Of a stretch of DNA of 64,000 bases, positions 34,601-47,959 are shown piece after piece. The translations under genes were made by a program, and so were the position numbers. The DNA comes from Glossina fuscipes (Eukaryota; Arthropoda; Insecta; Diptera; Glossinidae): the NCBI RefSeq assembly GCF_014805625.2, contig NW_023998476.1:248001-312000 (forward strand), in the 5' to 3' direction. The notes under the pieces are model-generated. The model had not been told where the DNA came from, did no database searches, and saw only the letters and a program-made list of their open reading frames with translations. Position 1 is the first letter of the stretch, and each line of letters opens with the position of its first letter.

Positions 34601-37600
34601 TTTGACTTAATATTATATTCTCCATAAGCCATAATTCATTTTTTACGAATTAAACATGCGTATACACTTGGGTATACATCCATGTATCTATATATGGATT
34701 AGTATACAGCACTATGTCGCAAATTTGCAAAAAAAAAAATAAATAAATAAAAATAAAAAAAAAAACAAAGAAAAAACATAATGAAACTAATTAAGTTTGC
34801 ATATCTAATGTTGTGAAACTTTGGAAACAAATTACCGCAGCTTATTGAAAAAACCTGAGGATGAGATGATAAAACACATCAACCAATAAAATGAACAGAA
34901 AATAAGATGCATATTTTATTATGAATTTAGTATAGCGCAATATAAAAGAAATCACCATTTACTGTAAAACCAAAATATATTTTGTAACAATGTCAAAATT
35001 GTGAAACGTTTTGTCAAAATCTCAACGAGCAACGACCATGTTCAGGGTTAAATAATCAGCAAATAGTTATACGTTCGAATACATGTGATATAATACGTTG
35101 AAAAGGCAACTGCGTGGAACTGGTATAAATGCATTTATTATTTCATAAATTAGACAAATATTAGGCATATGTACGTATATATATATATATATGTGTATAT
35201 TAATATCAATTTATAAAATGCAAAAAAGAAAAGAAAATTGTTAATAATAATAACAAAACAACAACAATCAACAATTCGAAGGAACCGCATTAATTAATTG
35301 ATTTTTCAGAGGCCAGCACTAGCAAGCCTAGCACTACTAGCTTTGAACACCTTATAAGGAGTGCTTGTACACTTCGATCTTGATAAATGTATTTAAAAAG
35401 ATAAATTTTATTTTTTTTCCTTTCTCTAACTCAACTTCACGTTAAGTCCAAAGTTGAAGTAAATCATTCGACGCGTCCACTCGGTAAAAGAAAAACAAAT
35501 ATTTAGTTTTATTCTTAAGTTACTTAAAACGTGTACTCAATTGAAAGTCTTTGTCCGCAATTTAAACGCATTTAGCTGCCCCGAAGGCCAATGCATATGT
35601 GTCTTGCTGTAACGTTTAACAAAAATTTTACTATAAAATGACAAATCTTCCATAGTATGTACGACCCCCACGTGACTTAATGTCCTCTACACTTCCTGGG
35701 AGATAAATTGATTTTGATCTTTTTCCTACCCGCATCCGGTACCACAAGTTCCAAATATCAATTTAATCCCACAATTGAAAACGCATACACTCTCAAAAAA
35801 TACCGGCGAAACCAGAAATTGTGCATTGCTTAATCACAGAACAAGGCTAAAGTACGAAAAGATCACTGAAATGATAATTAACCGACCTATCTCTCTCTCT
35901 CTCCCTCGCGGTAGGTAATCCTATCTCAGATAAAAGGAACATCGAAAAAATCAAAACCATAGCAATGGATAAACCATGTCTAAACTTAAAAGAAACCGCG
36001 TTTGATCGCCGACAGAGGAAAAACGGGGAAAGTTTCAATCACTTATTGAACCTCTTCGTACCCAAGCATTGGGTTGTGATTAAACAATTTAACGTATCAC
36101 GCGGTACAATACCCAAAAAAACATCGAACAAGCCTAAATCATGTTTTTTGATAAGCCTTCTCTAAACTTAATGAAAATCGAAAGCATTTGAGATCAAAGT
36201 CCGAGTATTTCAGTTTCACTCTTCCGTTATTGCGATAACTTTGTTGTCAACTTTGCTGGAAGTGGCATAGACAAAATCAAAACGATCCTGTTGAATAAAA
36301 GTTCTCAAACCTTGCGCGAAATCGTTCGGGGAACTAAAACGCCTCATGGATCTGTTTGCAATATTTTGTTCGATATATTGAGCACGATATGCGCGCAATA
36401 CATGTTGTATAGAAAACAATATGCTAAAATTATGCTTGAACAAACGTAAGTTCATAACCGACGAAAAGACACGAAACTGTTGTGAAGACTATTAAAAATG
36501 AAAAATTATAGTGATGTCGATTCTTTTCTTCCAGGGCACCTTTTAATCAATCAAGAAAATGCTATTAAAACTTGTGTTTGTGTGACTTGTAATAGGGACT
36601 GTTCGTTAATCTGTGAAATTATAAAATTATGAAAAATTTCGTGAACGCTATATCACGGTGGTGTATCTGCTCGCGGGCCGCTTCCTGTTCAATATTTTCT
36701 GACTCATTTTACAACCGAAAGACCATTACCATCTTACACTAACCATCACCGCCACGACCACCTTCTTTGGATAGCCTTAAAGCCTTTTCCCATAGATCGA
36801 AAGGTTCTTAACGATTTAGTAAAAAAAAAAAAAAAAAACTTGTTTGATACAACTTTTTTCGTTCGAATATCGCGCAAAGTTTTTCTCAGACTGGCATTGA
36901 TAGTTTGCAGCAAAGCCTTATTGCAAATGTTTCCATTTTAAATCGTCATATGTATCTTTAAAGGTTTGCGTAAAAACAAAGAATCATTTTTGATAATTCC
37001 GGGTAGTTTTTTGACAGGAGATACAAAACAAACAAGTTTACACATGTGTTTTTAACATCTCCAGTACTCCGCCAACGCTACGTGAAAGGCCTCACATTAC
37101 TAGTTGCTTCTTTTTTTCTTTACCATGTTGTCAATCTAGACTTGCGAAAGCAACAAAGCAATTAGACATCATCCGTATATTCTTGGCTGATAATCGATAA
37201 AATATACCTGTTAGAAAAAAAAACTTTATTTATTGAAGATTTTCCTTCTTTTATGCTAATTTCGGGTACAAAAAAAAAGAAAAAAACTCGCAAAAGTTCA
37301 CAAAAGTGGAAAGCAGTTTCTCTCTTTATTTTTAATTTCATTAGAATAATTATTTAACCATATGCCCGCTTCCATGTACGGGACGTACGTGATAGTGACC
37401 ACACGGGGGGTTTCTCAATAAGTTAAACTACAAAGTTGAGTAAACTCTTTTCAACTTGCTGGTTACACGCGTATTGTAATATGTGGACTTCGAAAAAAAA
37501 AGTTACGTTTTTTATTTTGTTCTCATCTGTTTTCAGCTTTAACAAAAAATTATATTCTCTTCTCCTTTTAGTGAATTTTGTTACGATATACTGTTAAAGA

Positions 37601-38700
37601 CATTTTTTTAAACGGGGCTTTTTACTTACTTTGTTGCTGACTTTTGCGTTTTTATGTATCAATGCATATATATATATATATATATATGTGTATGTGTATG
37701 TTTGCTTTTCTTTTATACAACATTCCTCTTAGAAACTCTTCTTCAGTATAACTGTATAATTTGTAGCCAACATGTTTACCGCTATAGCTGGAAATACGGT
37801 AAAAGGTGTTCATACATAGCTACAAAACGATGAAAGAAACCAGAAACAAGTCTTAATGTTACATGTACAACAAAAGTGTGTTAGTTTCACACACTAAGCT
37901 AACTAACCACCAATCGCCCTATGTACGGCACAAGCAATTTTTATTCTTTCATATGCTTAATCTTTTTCTTAAATAAAACTTGAATGAGTTTAGTTTACTA
38001 CAATTATTAGCTGAGACAAAGGCCCTTAGCTGATAGTATAAGTGCCATCTGATATTTCGTCAGCAATCTTTGCATGCCTACAGGCAGAGTAGATAAGATA
38101 GGTACGTTACATTAAAATTTGTGCTCTCACTAAGCAAATGCGTAAATGGCCCACGGATTTTCTAAAGTTTTGATTGCTCAGGATTTTTAAATGCATTCGC
38201 TGCCTGAAAGTTAAGTTTACAAGAGAACATTGAAAAATGTTTACAGACACAGATACGTACACATATGTGCGAGTCATTAAGAATGGTAAGATTGATTGGA
38301 TGGTTGAGTGGATGTTCTGAGTTAGAAGTATTTGCGAAATAAAAAAGAAGAAACTAGTAGTTAGTAGTAAGTCGGTTACAAGTTTTTTTTTTTTTTTTTA
38401 TCAAGCTGTTGTCTATCATGTTCAGTTAGTTAGGTGTGCAAGAACAGAAATTGGGTCACTGAAAACACTGGTTTTCTAGAGGTAAATAGCCTAAGAATAG
38501 AAAAAAAAAAAACAATTGTTTTATTATTGCAAAAATAAAAAAAATATATATGAATTCAAAACAATATTCATCTGTATACCAAACTATTTGTTTATTGCCT
38601 TTGTAGGCAGTTATTTATGAAATTAAGCTGAAAACATGTAGAAAACGAGCAACAAATCTTAAATAAAAAATTTCGGCTATGGTCGTTAAGTACTTTTTTT
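34601..38700. other. Largely single-copy intron with microsatellites
   Basis: TA runs lie at 35178-35200 and 37660-37690, with several A- and T-runs. A CT run at 35889-35904 and a 79-codon unrecognised minus-strand frame at 36216-36455 are present. No gene is called. Confidence 0.45.
38448..38458 (+). promoter_or_regulatory. Candidate ROR response element
   Basis: AAATTGGGTCA is an exact match to WAWNTRGGTCA, about 2.2 kb downstream of the long N-terminal exon in the sense of Hr3 transcription. Confidence 0.25.
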
Positions 38701-38734
38701 TAAAGTAGATTTTTATATCGTACGGCTCTTGTGC

Positions 38735-39340
38735 TACATTTATTAAGTTTGTGCGGATGTATGCATCGCGTAGAATGCCCCAAGGTACATCCACTTTCTA
38801 TTATACAGATCTATTCAGAATCATTTTCTTGTCTATCCGTCTATCTGTATGAAGATCGTAACTTCTGAGATGGATTTGTGAAATTTGCTACACTAGCGTG
38901 TTTTAGCTCAAAAACGAACCCTATTGCAAACAATCTAAAACGAGACCACTTTTGCGACCACCCCCATAAAAAACGTTTATTTTGAAAAAGGGATTATATA
39001 AGAAAACAATTAAAAACGCTACAGTCAGCCATGGCCTACCTTTAAATATCCTGCGACAATTTAGAATTATTCATACAACGACCTTTCAAAAAAACGCTTT
39101 TTACGTCAAGTGGTTGACAAAGTAGTCCGATCCGAACCGATTTCAACGGTCTTTGTCGTTGGCAGAAACCACGTCACTGTATCAAATTCCATCGAAATAT
39201 CTCAAAAAATGCGATCTGTAAGAAAAAGCGAGATAACACCGACACACAAGCCTAAATCGATTCGGAAAGTGATTCTGATTCGATTGGTATATCTAATAGG
39301 ACAAGTCTTTCGGGGTATTCCATACATCTCCATGCACTTC
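38735..39340. repeat. GTCY-type repeats as an inverted pair
   Basis: The reverse arm at 38735-38900 has TGCTACATTTATTAAGTTTG, CAGATCTATTCAGAATC, TTGTCTATCCGTCTATCTGT and GATCGTAACTTCTGAGATGG. The forward arm at 39030-39340 has ATACAACGACCTTTC, ATCGAAATATCTCAAAAAAT, GCGATCTGTAAG, CTAAATCGATTCGGAAAGTG and ATTCTGATTCGATTGGTATA. The two arms face outward with about 130 bases between. Confidence 0.7.
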
Positions 39341-40650
39341 ACACAAACTTGTACCGCACGTGATGTAGGGTATGTATTACCGTTTTCAAAATTTTTTGAT
39401 AAACATCGCTTAGTAATAATATATCTGCATATCATATTCATATGAAAAATTGGAATTTGATGGAGCGATTTTCTCAAGCACCTCCCGTACAATCGTTCTG
39501 ATGATTTAACATCTTATAATGAAAATTGGCCCATGACAGTGACTTGATATAAAATTTAACTGTATCAACCTTGGATCAAGTAAAGTAGATCTATTATTTA
39601 CGAATCACCTCATATAACGAAAAGTTATCTTTTATATACAACAACAAATTCTACTCTGCATGTAAATTTAATAAATTTGATAAACGCCAGTTCACGTTTC
39701 ATCGAAATATGCGTTTACGCAGTAAAGAGATATAATGTTTGGTTTATTAACACGAAAATGAAAGAACGTTTGTGAAGTATTTAATGAACGACATTGCCCG
39801 ACCATAATGTTTTTGCTTGCTTATCCTAAGGTAAGTAAACGAACTCTTTAAGGGTGTAGTACTACTTCATTGCACTTATTTTTTATGAGTGTGAGTGAGA
39901 AATACATTCAGCTTGTGATGCAGTTTATAACTAAGAACGGATGCTTAAATTTTCTAAGAATTACTCATTCTCTTAAAAAAGAACAAATGTCTAACTTTGC
40001 ACGTCTATTACGTGTATTACGTGCATTTTTGCCAACAATTCTGATCACTTTAGCCATATTCAAGACAGAAAAAGTGAAATGTTCGTTAAATCCTTAAAGA
40101 GCATGAAAATATAAATGAAAAATCGCTTAAGATATAAATCTTAGCCGTTAGAGTGGAATATGAAATCGGTCTACCCATGTCTGTCCCTCTGTACATTCGT
40201 TAAAATATCAGGTTGCTTGAAACTCAAAACTTTAACCAAAATTTGTTATCAAATTTGTTTGTTCGCAAATCTATTGTTTTCCTCTCTCGCCAGATTAGTT
40301 CAGCTTCGAATATTTGCCAAATTGGCCACGGACGCGTCGTCAATTACCGGAGAAATACTTAATATTTACTTTGTATTAATATATATTAGAAGTGCTGCTA
40401 AATTACATAAAATGCAATTCAAATATCGTTTGTTCGTAACTGACGATCAAATGTTGTTGTTTTATGGAAGAGACATATACGATAAAGTTTGCATAATTTA
40501 TCGAAAAGTTGATTTGTTCCAGCATAAGTTAATTGTTGAGATTAAAATATTCGATTGAAGCTCGCCTTTCCTTTCGAAAATTTTTTGTGATCAAATTTTT
40601 TATGGATGAAAGACCGGAATTGATAAACTAAAAGTGATTAATGTACTAAC
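39341..40650. other. Intron next to Hr3 exon B
   Basis: No gene was recognised. The part at 39590-39700 has repeat-family interior phrases (CACCTCATATAACGAAAAGT). Two plus-strand frames (39870-40097 and 40160-40558) have no known relatives. Confidence 0.4.
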
Positions 40651-42001
40651 CTGTCATGGCGCCGCTGGTACTAGGACCTGAATATTGCTCTCTTGTTGTC
40701 GACACCGGAGAGGTTATTGTCGTTGTCGCTTTATTCGCGACAGTCGCTGAAGACGATGATTCAGATCCACTTATTCGTAAAGCTAAGGGTGCATCTGTTT
40801 CCGTAGGCTTTAAAGTACCTTGACGTTTTGTTATTAAAATTCCTGCGGGTGCATCGATTGTTGTTTTTGCTGTTGATGTTGTTTTTGTTGCCGTTGTTGT
40901 TGATTTATCCGTGTTCGTGGCTGTATTCGTAACAGCAGTGATCGGCTCGAAGCATACGTCCAGCAAAGTGCTACCCGCAGATGATTGCAATCCCGCGAGA
41001 TCTTTTAAATCAATCCAACTAGCTCCCACTTTATCGCTGTCCGTCAATGGCAAACTTAAAACTCTGGTATCACTTTCGTCGACAATATGAAAAGCTTGCG
41101 TGGGTTCAATTTTCACAATAATCGGTTGATTCGTTATTATTTGCGATGACTGGTGATGATCTTGTTGCGGTCTATCTTCACTATCGTCAAAATCTTGAGT
41201 ATCGATTTGAATAGCGCTGCTAGGTATCACAAGTGTTGTTTCAGTTGTCGGCGCGTCAGAGGCCGTCGATGCCGTAGATGATGATGTTGAAGTCAACGTG
41301 GATGTAACTATTGTTGAAGTAGCAACCGATGATTTACGAACAACGTCAAATTTTAAAATCGTGCATTTCTCAGTTTGATTAAATTGCTCTTGGGGTCGTG
41401 ATCGTTGTTGAACTACTAAGCCTGAGACATTCTTAACAAGTGTACACTTTTTCGGTTCGGCTGCAACGAACGAACTAGATGCAGATAATTGGCTGGCGGA
41501 GCTAAAACTGCGCACCGTTGTTGCGGACGTTAACGGTATAATCGAAATTGATGGCACTTGCGAACCCCTCGTTGTCGTATTACAAGTTGTTACTTCATTA
41601 TTAATGGGCATTATTCCGGTGGTGGCGGTGATGGTGGTAGCGGCTACGCTAGTCTCATTGCCTTTTGTCCCTAAATTTATAGAATTTTTTGTTTTTTGTA
41701 TAAGCAATAAATTGCCCGATTTCTCCGTTTTGTTTGATTTAATATAATGCGATTCCCTCAATTGGATTTCTTTACGAAACTTTGGAGCATACGATACCGT
41801 TTCTTGACTGGACGATGAAGATGAGGGTGTTTCGGATTTGTTGTTGAAGGTATGGAATTTCGTTGATTTTATTGGGCTATCGTTAACGGTGACAATGAGA
41901 TGTTGGAACAACGAAGACCTGGCTGATGATGATGACCGATGATGAAGCTGATTTCCAGCGGCAGACTCCACTTTGCTAACTTTATTTTTTGATTTATTTA
42001 T
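40651..42001 (-). CDS. Hr3: Hr3 alternative N-terminal exon B (long Ser/Thr-rich isoform), start unresolved
   Basis: A stop-free frame of 450 codons runs from 42001 to a GTTAGT donor at 40650. It ends SGAMT plus G, so it is in phase 1 and splices in frame to the zinc-finger exon. The encoded segment is low in hydrophobics and rich in Ser and Thr. It has an acidic patch (DTQDFDDSEDRP) and a psi-K-x-E sumoylation-type motif (VKIE in IIVKIEPTQ), and looks like a disordered activation or regulatory domain. Counting from the GTG codon at 41971, there is no in-frame ATG until codon 121 (41611-41609). An in-frame TAA at 42004-42002 closes the frame upstream. Translation therefore starts either at that internal ATG, in an unseen upstream exon, or at a non-AUG codon. 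Membership of Hr3 is inferred from strand, phase and lack of another partner. Confidence 0.75.
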
Positions 42002-43700
42002 TTATTTTTTTTTTTTTGTTTTGTTTCGTTCTATATATACATCTATATATATATATATATATATATATATTCTTTTAGTTAGTCTTTTCAATTGTGCGTT
42101 TTCTTTAGAATTATTTTGACTGATAAGTTAACCTCTTATTATTAATGTTACTTAAATTTAAACGACGTTTTAACGAAAATGTATCCGTTTTTAATTATAA
42201 TATAAAAAAGTGGACGCGGCAAATATAAATATTAGTTCGAATAATCCGTTGCATTTTTATTGCTGCATTTATTGCGTGTGTTTGTGTGTATGCTTGTGTC
42301 TACGTTTCTACTTGAATGTGTACTTGCTGTATAAACGACAATTCACAACTTTCGCAATAATAACCACAAAAGAGTTTTAAAATACATTGTCCAAGTTCTC
42401 AATACATATTCAGAACTTAATAATAAACATAAAAAATCAGCCTTTTAAGTGCACTTATTAAGGTTATATGATGGAAAAAAAGGAATAAAAACAAAAAAAA
42501 GATAAACGCAATTGCACATAGATGACTTTAAGATGCTATTTCACAGCAGCAGATTAAAATAAATGCGTTAAAATAACTGTTTAACTTTTTTTGCGTTTGT
42601 TTTTTTTTTTAAGAAATTCTTTATAAAAAAAATCTTCAACCTCGAAACGCGTACGTACTACTTTAAGATTGACTTTTAAACTGTTAATGTGTTCACTTTT
42701 ATATATAGTTTCCTTTCTTATTTTTTTTATTTATTTTTTTTTTTTTTTGGCTTTTCCTGATTCCCGAATAGCTTATCCGCCCTTTACCTTCTTATAAGGA
42801 AATTTTCTTTTCTTTTTTTTTTTGATTTTTGCAACTTTATTATCTTAATGGATAACTATACACATCCTGGCTACATTTTTAGACCACAATAAGCAACGAA
42901 ATATATTTTTCGAAAGCACGGATGTGAAATTCACGAATGCATCTGCGTGTGCGCAAGTTTTTTGGTTAGAGAAGAATGGTGCACAATATAACTTTAGTTT
43001 TAATAATAACGCTACCAAATAATATGTTAAAGTAATTGGAAGAAATTGTTGTTGAATTTTTTTTTTTTTTTTTTTGTTCTTTTTGTTCGTTTTTATTTTT
43101 TTAATTCATGAATTGTACGTCAAATAAAAAATTCATTTACAACACCATACTTGCTCTTTATAAGCTTACACTCCTTTTCCCTTCACTTCCTTATGTAAAA
43201 AAAAAAAAAAAAGTTGTTCGCAGAAAATACGAATTTTTAAATATAATCGATTTTTTCACAGCTATAACGGCTCTTAATATGCGTTCCTCTCTCTAAATAC
43301 TCCACACAATTATAAACAAAATAGTGCACTAACTATTGTCTTCACCCAGCAAGGACGCATAGAAATTTCTTCCAGTTTGCAGTGTTCCAGAGCAGAATAA
43401 ACACCTTAGGTCAGAGAACACACTTTCACAGCCTTTTCACTTTCCATTTCAAGCGTATATACTAAGGTTTTTCATGTTTCCTTTTTTTCTGTTTTTCTTT
43501 TTACTTATTTTTTTTTTTTTTAAGGGAACATCCTGCGACTTTCGAATCAAATTTTAAATACCTTTTCGATATTTCACACTCACCACTTAATTTTTTTTTA
43601 TTTATTCATTCATATAAAGTTAACGTTATGCCCGTGTATGTGAACTACATCTTAGCATCAAAACTGAGAAATTTATTTTGACTTCTATTTATGCCGAAAA
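42002..43700 (-). other. Hr3: Probable upstream or leader region of the long Hr3 isoform
   Basis: This is non-repetitive sequence with homopolymers and a TA run (42030-42072), upstream of exon B in the minus-strand sense. No in-frame ATG or clear upstream coding exon was found. Pyrimidine is scarce before the few AG dinucleotides at the exon head, so a splice acceptor there would be weak. Confidence 0.4.
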
Positions 43701-46700
43701 CAACAAAAAAAAGGAAAGCAAAAAAGAAAGTTGGTCAAATGAATGCCAGGACGAGCAGCAACATTTGAAAAATAGGACTCTTTAGTAGGAAATAGGGTTA
43801 GTAGGCATAATGCCAAGTGCATAGACTGGAAATGTGTACACTTTATGTTGCTAACTATTTTCAACCCTTAAACACAGGTGCGGTTCTCTAAAGCATCACA
43901 TTTAAGTTTCGCAACACATGTAACATTTCATTTATAAAATGTTTGCAGATGAATGCAACTCTGCAACACATATGCGCCAGCATTTCTACCTAAATGTAAG
44001 CTTTTTTCATTTTTTTGCTTTTTTTTCCTATAAAAAGACATTAAACTGTTCATAACTATTTAATAATTGCCATTTAAAGGCGTCAACATACGCGACCGTC
44101 TATATTCCGCTTATGAAAAATATTATTAATTTTCGTAAATCTTTGAGAAGGCAAAGATGGTTTTATAGTTAAAGTCTACTATATCATGCATGTATATCAA
44201 AGCCGTCGTAAAAGTAAAGCTTGTGCAAAGCAAACCGCTAAGAAGATTATATTTGCCTTTCACGAATTTTCATTATATTAATCATCTTAAATCAGTAACA
44301 TTAAAATTTCATAGTATTTCATTAAATTTATTGGCATATCACCCGCCAAAACAGGTTAGTTTCGCATCCATCTTTCAAACGATCTAGGGATATATTTCCA
44401 CATATCTTATATATTTTAAGTTAGCTGGTTTGAAAAATCCATCTTTACATATACTGCGAAAGGAGGAGGTATGCTAAATCATCTCGTCTGCGACATTGTA
44501 CAATACACCTCACAAAGTATACACACTTTGCTGACTAGCACAAGACTCTATGCCAATATACCAATGCCTGTGAAATTTAAGTAAAGAATCTAAATTCGCA
44601 TATTTCTTGATGATGACCTTAAGTCGAGATTAATCAAGAACAGCCCTGATAGCAAACCCGCCCGCTAGAAACAAAAAACTATCTACAACAAACAGTGAAC
44701 ATTTCCCTAAAGCCTGGCAAAAGTCTAAGACGATTTACCAATGTCTGCCCATTTCTCTATTCGGCCGCATATTGTTGGAACACTCATGATTGAGGTGAAG
44801 GCCCTCAATTGAGTTTTAAAAATAAGGTATTATCTGCTTCCAATCGAATTCACAATAAACAATAAATAGTAGATTGCAATAGATTAGTTTGAACCGCGCT
44901 AAACATATTTCCAAATGTAGAGAAAAATAACTATCAACTGCTTTCGAAAGGGCCTAAAACAGCCAAAAACTTGTAAAGTACCGACTATCTAAGTCGCAGA
45001 CCTAAATGTCTGTGCAAATACTTCTTTACAGCAATTAAGATATTATTCTAAAAATTTTCAGCAGTGACAAACATGACACGTCTGTCAATTTTTTAGGTAG
45101 ATCGATGGACTAAAACCAAAAATAAAGACAAACTTTTTGATCTTTCTATAAAAATTTTTATAACTCTTGCACTTCTGCTTCAAAAGAAAGAAGATATTCC
45201 TCTACACCTTCTGAACGAATGCGAAATTTTTTACAAAGCTAAACAAGAAAGCTGTACCCCATGAAGTCTATGAGGCGGGATCGGAAAAGCCATTCCTCCG
45301 AAAGAACAACAATTTTTCTCATTGTTGCTATGTCGAAGTTGATTAAGTTCATTGAAGTGTTTGCAATATACCCCCGCAATAAGTTTAATGCAAAATCTTA
45401 TTGAATATTAATATTGGCGAATAACTTAAGACTAAAGGGATCTTTCGCTTTAGTTTAAAGAATTGAAAAACTCCCCTAAGCGATCGCTAATAGCCCAGCA
45501 AGAAATTGTAATCTATTTTTACACTACTTAATATATGAGCGTTAAGTGATTATTCATATTTTCATTCGCTTTTTTCCTTCCGTTCCTTAAGGTTTATCCT
45601 TCTTCTTTCGATATTTGACCTTTCGTTACTTCGCTATTTTTCTTTTTCACTATGATCAATCAGAGAATAACTCCTATTCGTGTAATAAAGTTACGGTCAG
45701 GAAGATGAGAGGAAAGAGAACAAAATAGGCACAGCCACAATCGTTAAGTGTTACGCCTTCACCGAGTAAGCACTCACTATAGCTACAACTGAAGTAAACT
45801 CTATCGCGGTTGAGATTTAAACCAGTGGACACTGACTTATTCGCCGCGATTCTAATTTTACTTCGCTACTCAATCGGGTACAAAAGTAATAGCATTTTAA
45901 AAAAATTTGCAATTGGTAAACTACGTATAGGCGATACTCAGCTTGTATGACCTTTGCCTGTTAATAAATTATAGAACTGCCAATGGTAAAATATATTGCT
46001 GTCCACTCCCTGCAATTGTATGTCTGTGATAACCGTTTGCAGCGCATTTTTGAAAAAACTTGCATGAATTATATGTCCCTAATGGCTGACCTTAATGGAT
46101 AGCCGGTGAAATGCCAAAATTGTTATTCCTACGGTTGAATAGAAAAAACCACAAAAAAAAGCATATCCATAACACAACATATATGCCTTAAAAAGCTTGA
46201 AGCGAAGGTGTCTGAACCAATTAATTGCGAATGAACATTACACGTGCTATAGATTGCGTATAACTTTTTCTTTCTTCCTTTCTTCCGTTTTAATTATTTA
46301 TTATTTCTTAAAAATAATTTTTCCTTATAGTTAGTTATTCACTAGTTTCTCTTAAAAATTTTATTTACATATACATATATATATACATATATATATAAAG
46401 ACAGTCAAATGCCTAATATTTTCTTTTTTCGTCGCATCGTCGTCGCGCAACAGTTCGCGATACTTGGCTGCAAACCAGTTTCTAAGAATAAAAGTCCCGT
46501 AATATAAAAAAAACCTGTTTTATTAATATATTTTGCTTATCTATAAAGTACTGTTGTGCTGATTCTTAGTTGCGCAACAGTGTTGCAACAACAAGAATAT
46601 TTATGCTGTAGACAATATGTGTTTATATGTTACACACAATATGACCCGTAGATAAGTTAAATAGAAGTTAACAACAAGTTATCTAAAAAAAAAAAAAAAT

Positions 46701-47340
46701 GTGCTAACATTTCGTAATCATTTGTAAACAAATTGAATTTGAATTTCTTTCATATCTTTATTGACCTTGTTAAAGGTCTAAACTAACAAAAAAAAAAAAA
46801 AAAAAAAAAAAAAATATTATCGTCCGAACAGGAGATAAAAAGGGGTAGTTCATTCGTGGCCATAATCATTTAGTTATTCGTCCATCCACGCACGCGACTT
46901 CGTTTCACTTCATCTTCACCCTCGACACTTTCTCGTAGAAGAAACATAACTGAATATATGCGGATGTTTTTGCTATTAACAGTAAAACTATTTACTTGAT
47001 ATTGTAATTATGATGCTAAGGTGACCAAAGGTAGTCCTTTACGCTGCATAGTACGCCTTCCCAGGTGTCCCCCATACTACTCTTTTCGCTATTTTCTAAT
47101 TCTTACTTTCAAATGAGCAAAGTTTGGAATCAACGCAGTTCATAACCGAAAAAGAAAACACTAACAAAAACCCAACATTCATTTTGACAAAAATATTAAA
47201 ATATTAAAAATTGCATATTATCTTTATGTGAAGGCAATATTTTTCATGGAAGCTCTCATGTTGAAGGTTGCTGAAAACGTCAACTAACATGGTCCAAATT
47301 TAGAAAACTCAATTGTCAAATATTTTAGTAACTTCCACTT
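43701..47340. other. Intergenic or upstream intron sequence, no recognised gene
   Basis: AT-rich. A TA run lies at 46372-46398 and an uninterrupted A run of nearly thirty bases at about 46788-46814. A stretch near 46095-46125 (PVKCQNCYSYG in translation) faintly resembles the zinc knuckle of LINE ORF1 proteins. It is too weak to annotate. Confidence 0.4.
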
Positions 47341-47361
47341 GCTCCCATCCTAATATATATA

Positions 47362-47520
47362 CGAGCAAGAGAAAATTATATGAGCAAGAACAAGAATTGT
47401 AAAATATATGAGCAAGAGGAATAATTGTGAATTATGAGCAAGAGGAAGAATTGTAAAATATATGAGCAAGAGAAAATTATATGAGCAAGAACAAGAATTG
47501 TAAAATATATGAGCAAGAAG
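47362..47520 (+). repeat. Minisatellite with GAGCAAGA-based units
   Basis: Seven copies of a unit containing ATATGAGCAAGA alternate between short (about 20 bp) and longer (about 28 bp) forms with the tail AGAATTGTAAAAT. A higher-order period of about 102 bp is visible: the block starting at 47362 recurs at 47464. Confidence 0.9.
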
Positions 47521-47959
47521 AATAATTGTAAACTACATGTTAGACTTTGTCGCCACGGAATTGCTTGCTTTTCGTGAGAACCCCTTCATTTGGTTGGCCT
47601 TAAGTAGAAGACATCTTCGATCCAAATTTTATATCAAATTACTCTTACAAACCAATTTTCATCATAAAACATCAAAAATTTCGCACTTTTCCCATATGAG
47701 GACTTCTATTTTATTAAGACCTGATAAGTAATGAGGTTAGATCTAAAAAAAATAGATTTATGTGGTCCAAGCGCGCGGTATTTATATCATATTATCATTA
47801 TGCATGAAATTTTATCAAAAAATATTGAAAATTAGACCTAATTGTTACGATATGAGAGTTCGGTTTCGGTATAGCAGAGGGTTAAAGTCCCCCCTTATCG
47901 TAATTTTTCACCAAAATCTAGAATACCGACATACTATTACTTAATGATTTCTGTCGCGA

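Larger units (their letters stand above)
625..42001 (-). other. Hr3: Hr3 (ROR-type nuclear receptor) gene span, incomplete at the 3' end
   Basis: This span covers all Hr3 exons found in the window. Hr3 is a nuclear transcription factor of the ROR family (NR1F). In flies it is induced by 20-hydroxyecdysone and acts in the prepupal cascade, where it activates ftz-f1 and is antagonised by E75. Seven common exons (625-3369) follow one of two alternative N-terminal exons (23689-23815 or 40651-42001). All junctions obey GT/AG and the reading phases agree. The intron from the common exons to the near N-terminal exon is about 20 kb, and to the far one about 37 kb. The final exon, holding the end of the ligand-binding domain with helix 12, is not present and must lie before base 1. 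The identification rests on near-identity to the family across both domains, which I recognise from memory of the Drosophila protein. Confidence 0.97.

Noticed and set aside
46095..46125. Possible zinc knuckle (PVKCQNCYSYG) of a LINE ORF1
   Set aside because: Only a few residues fit and no neighbouring ORF1 or RT sequence was found.
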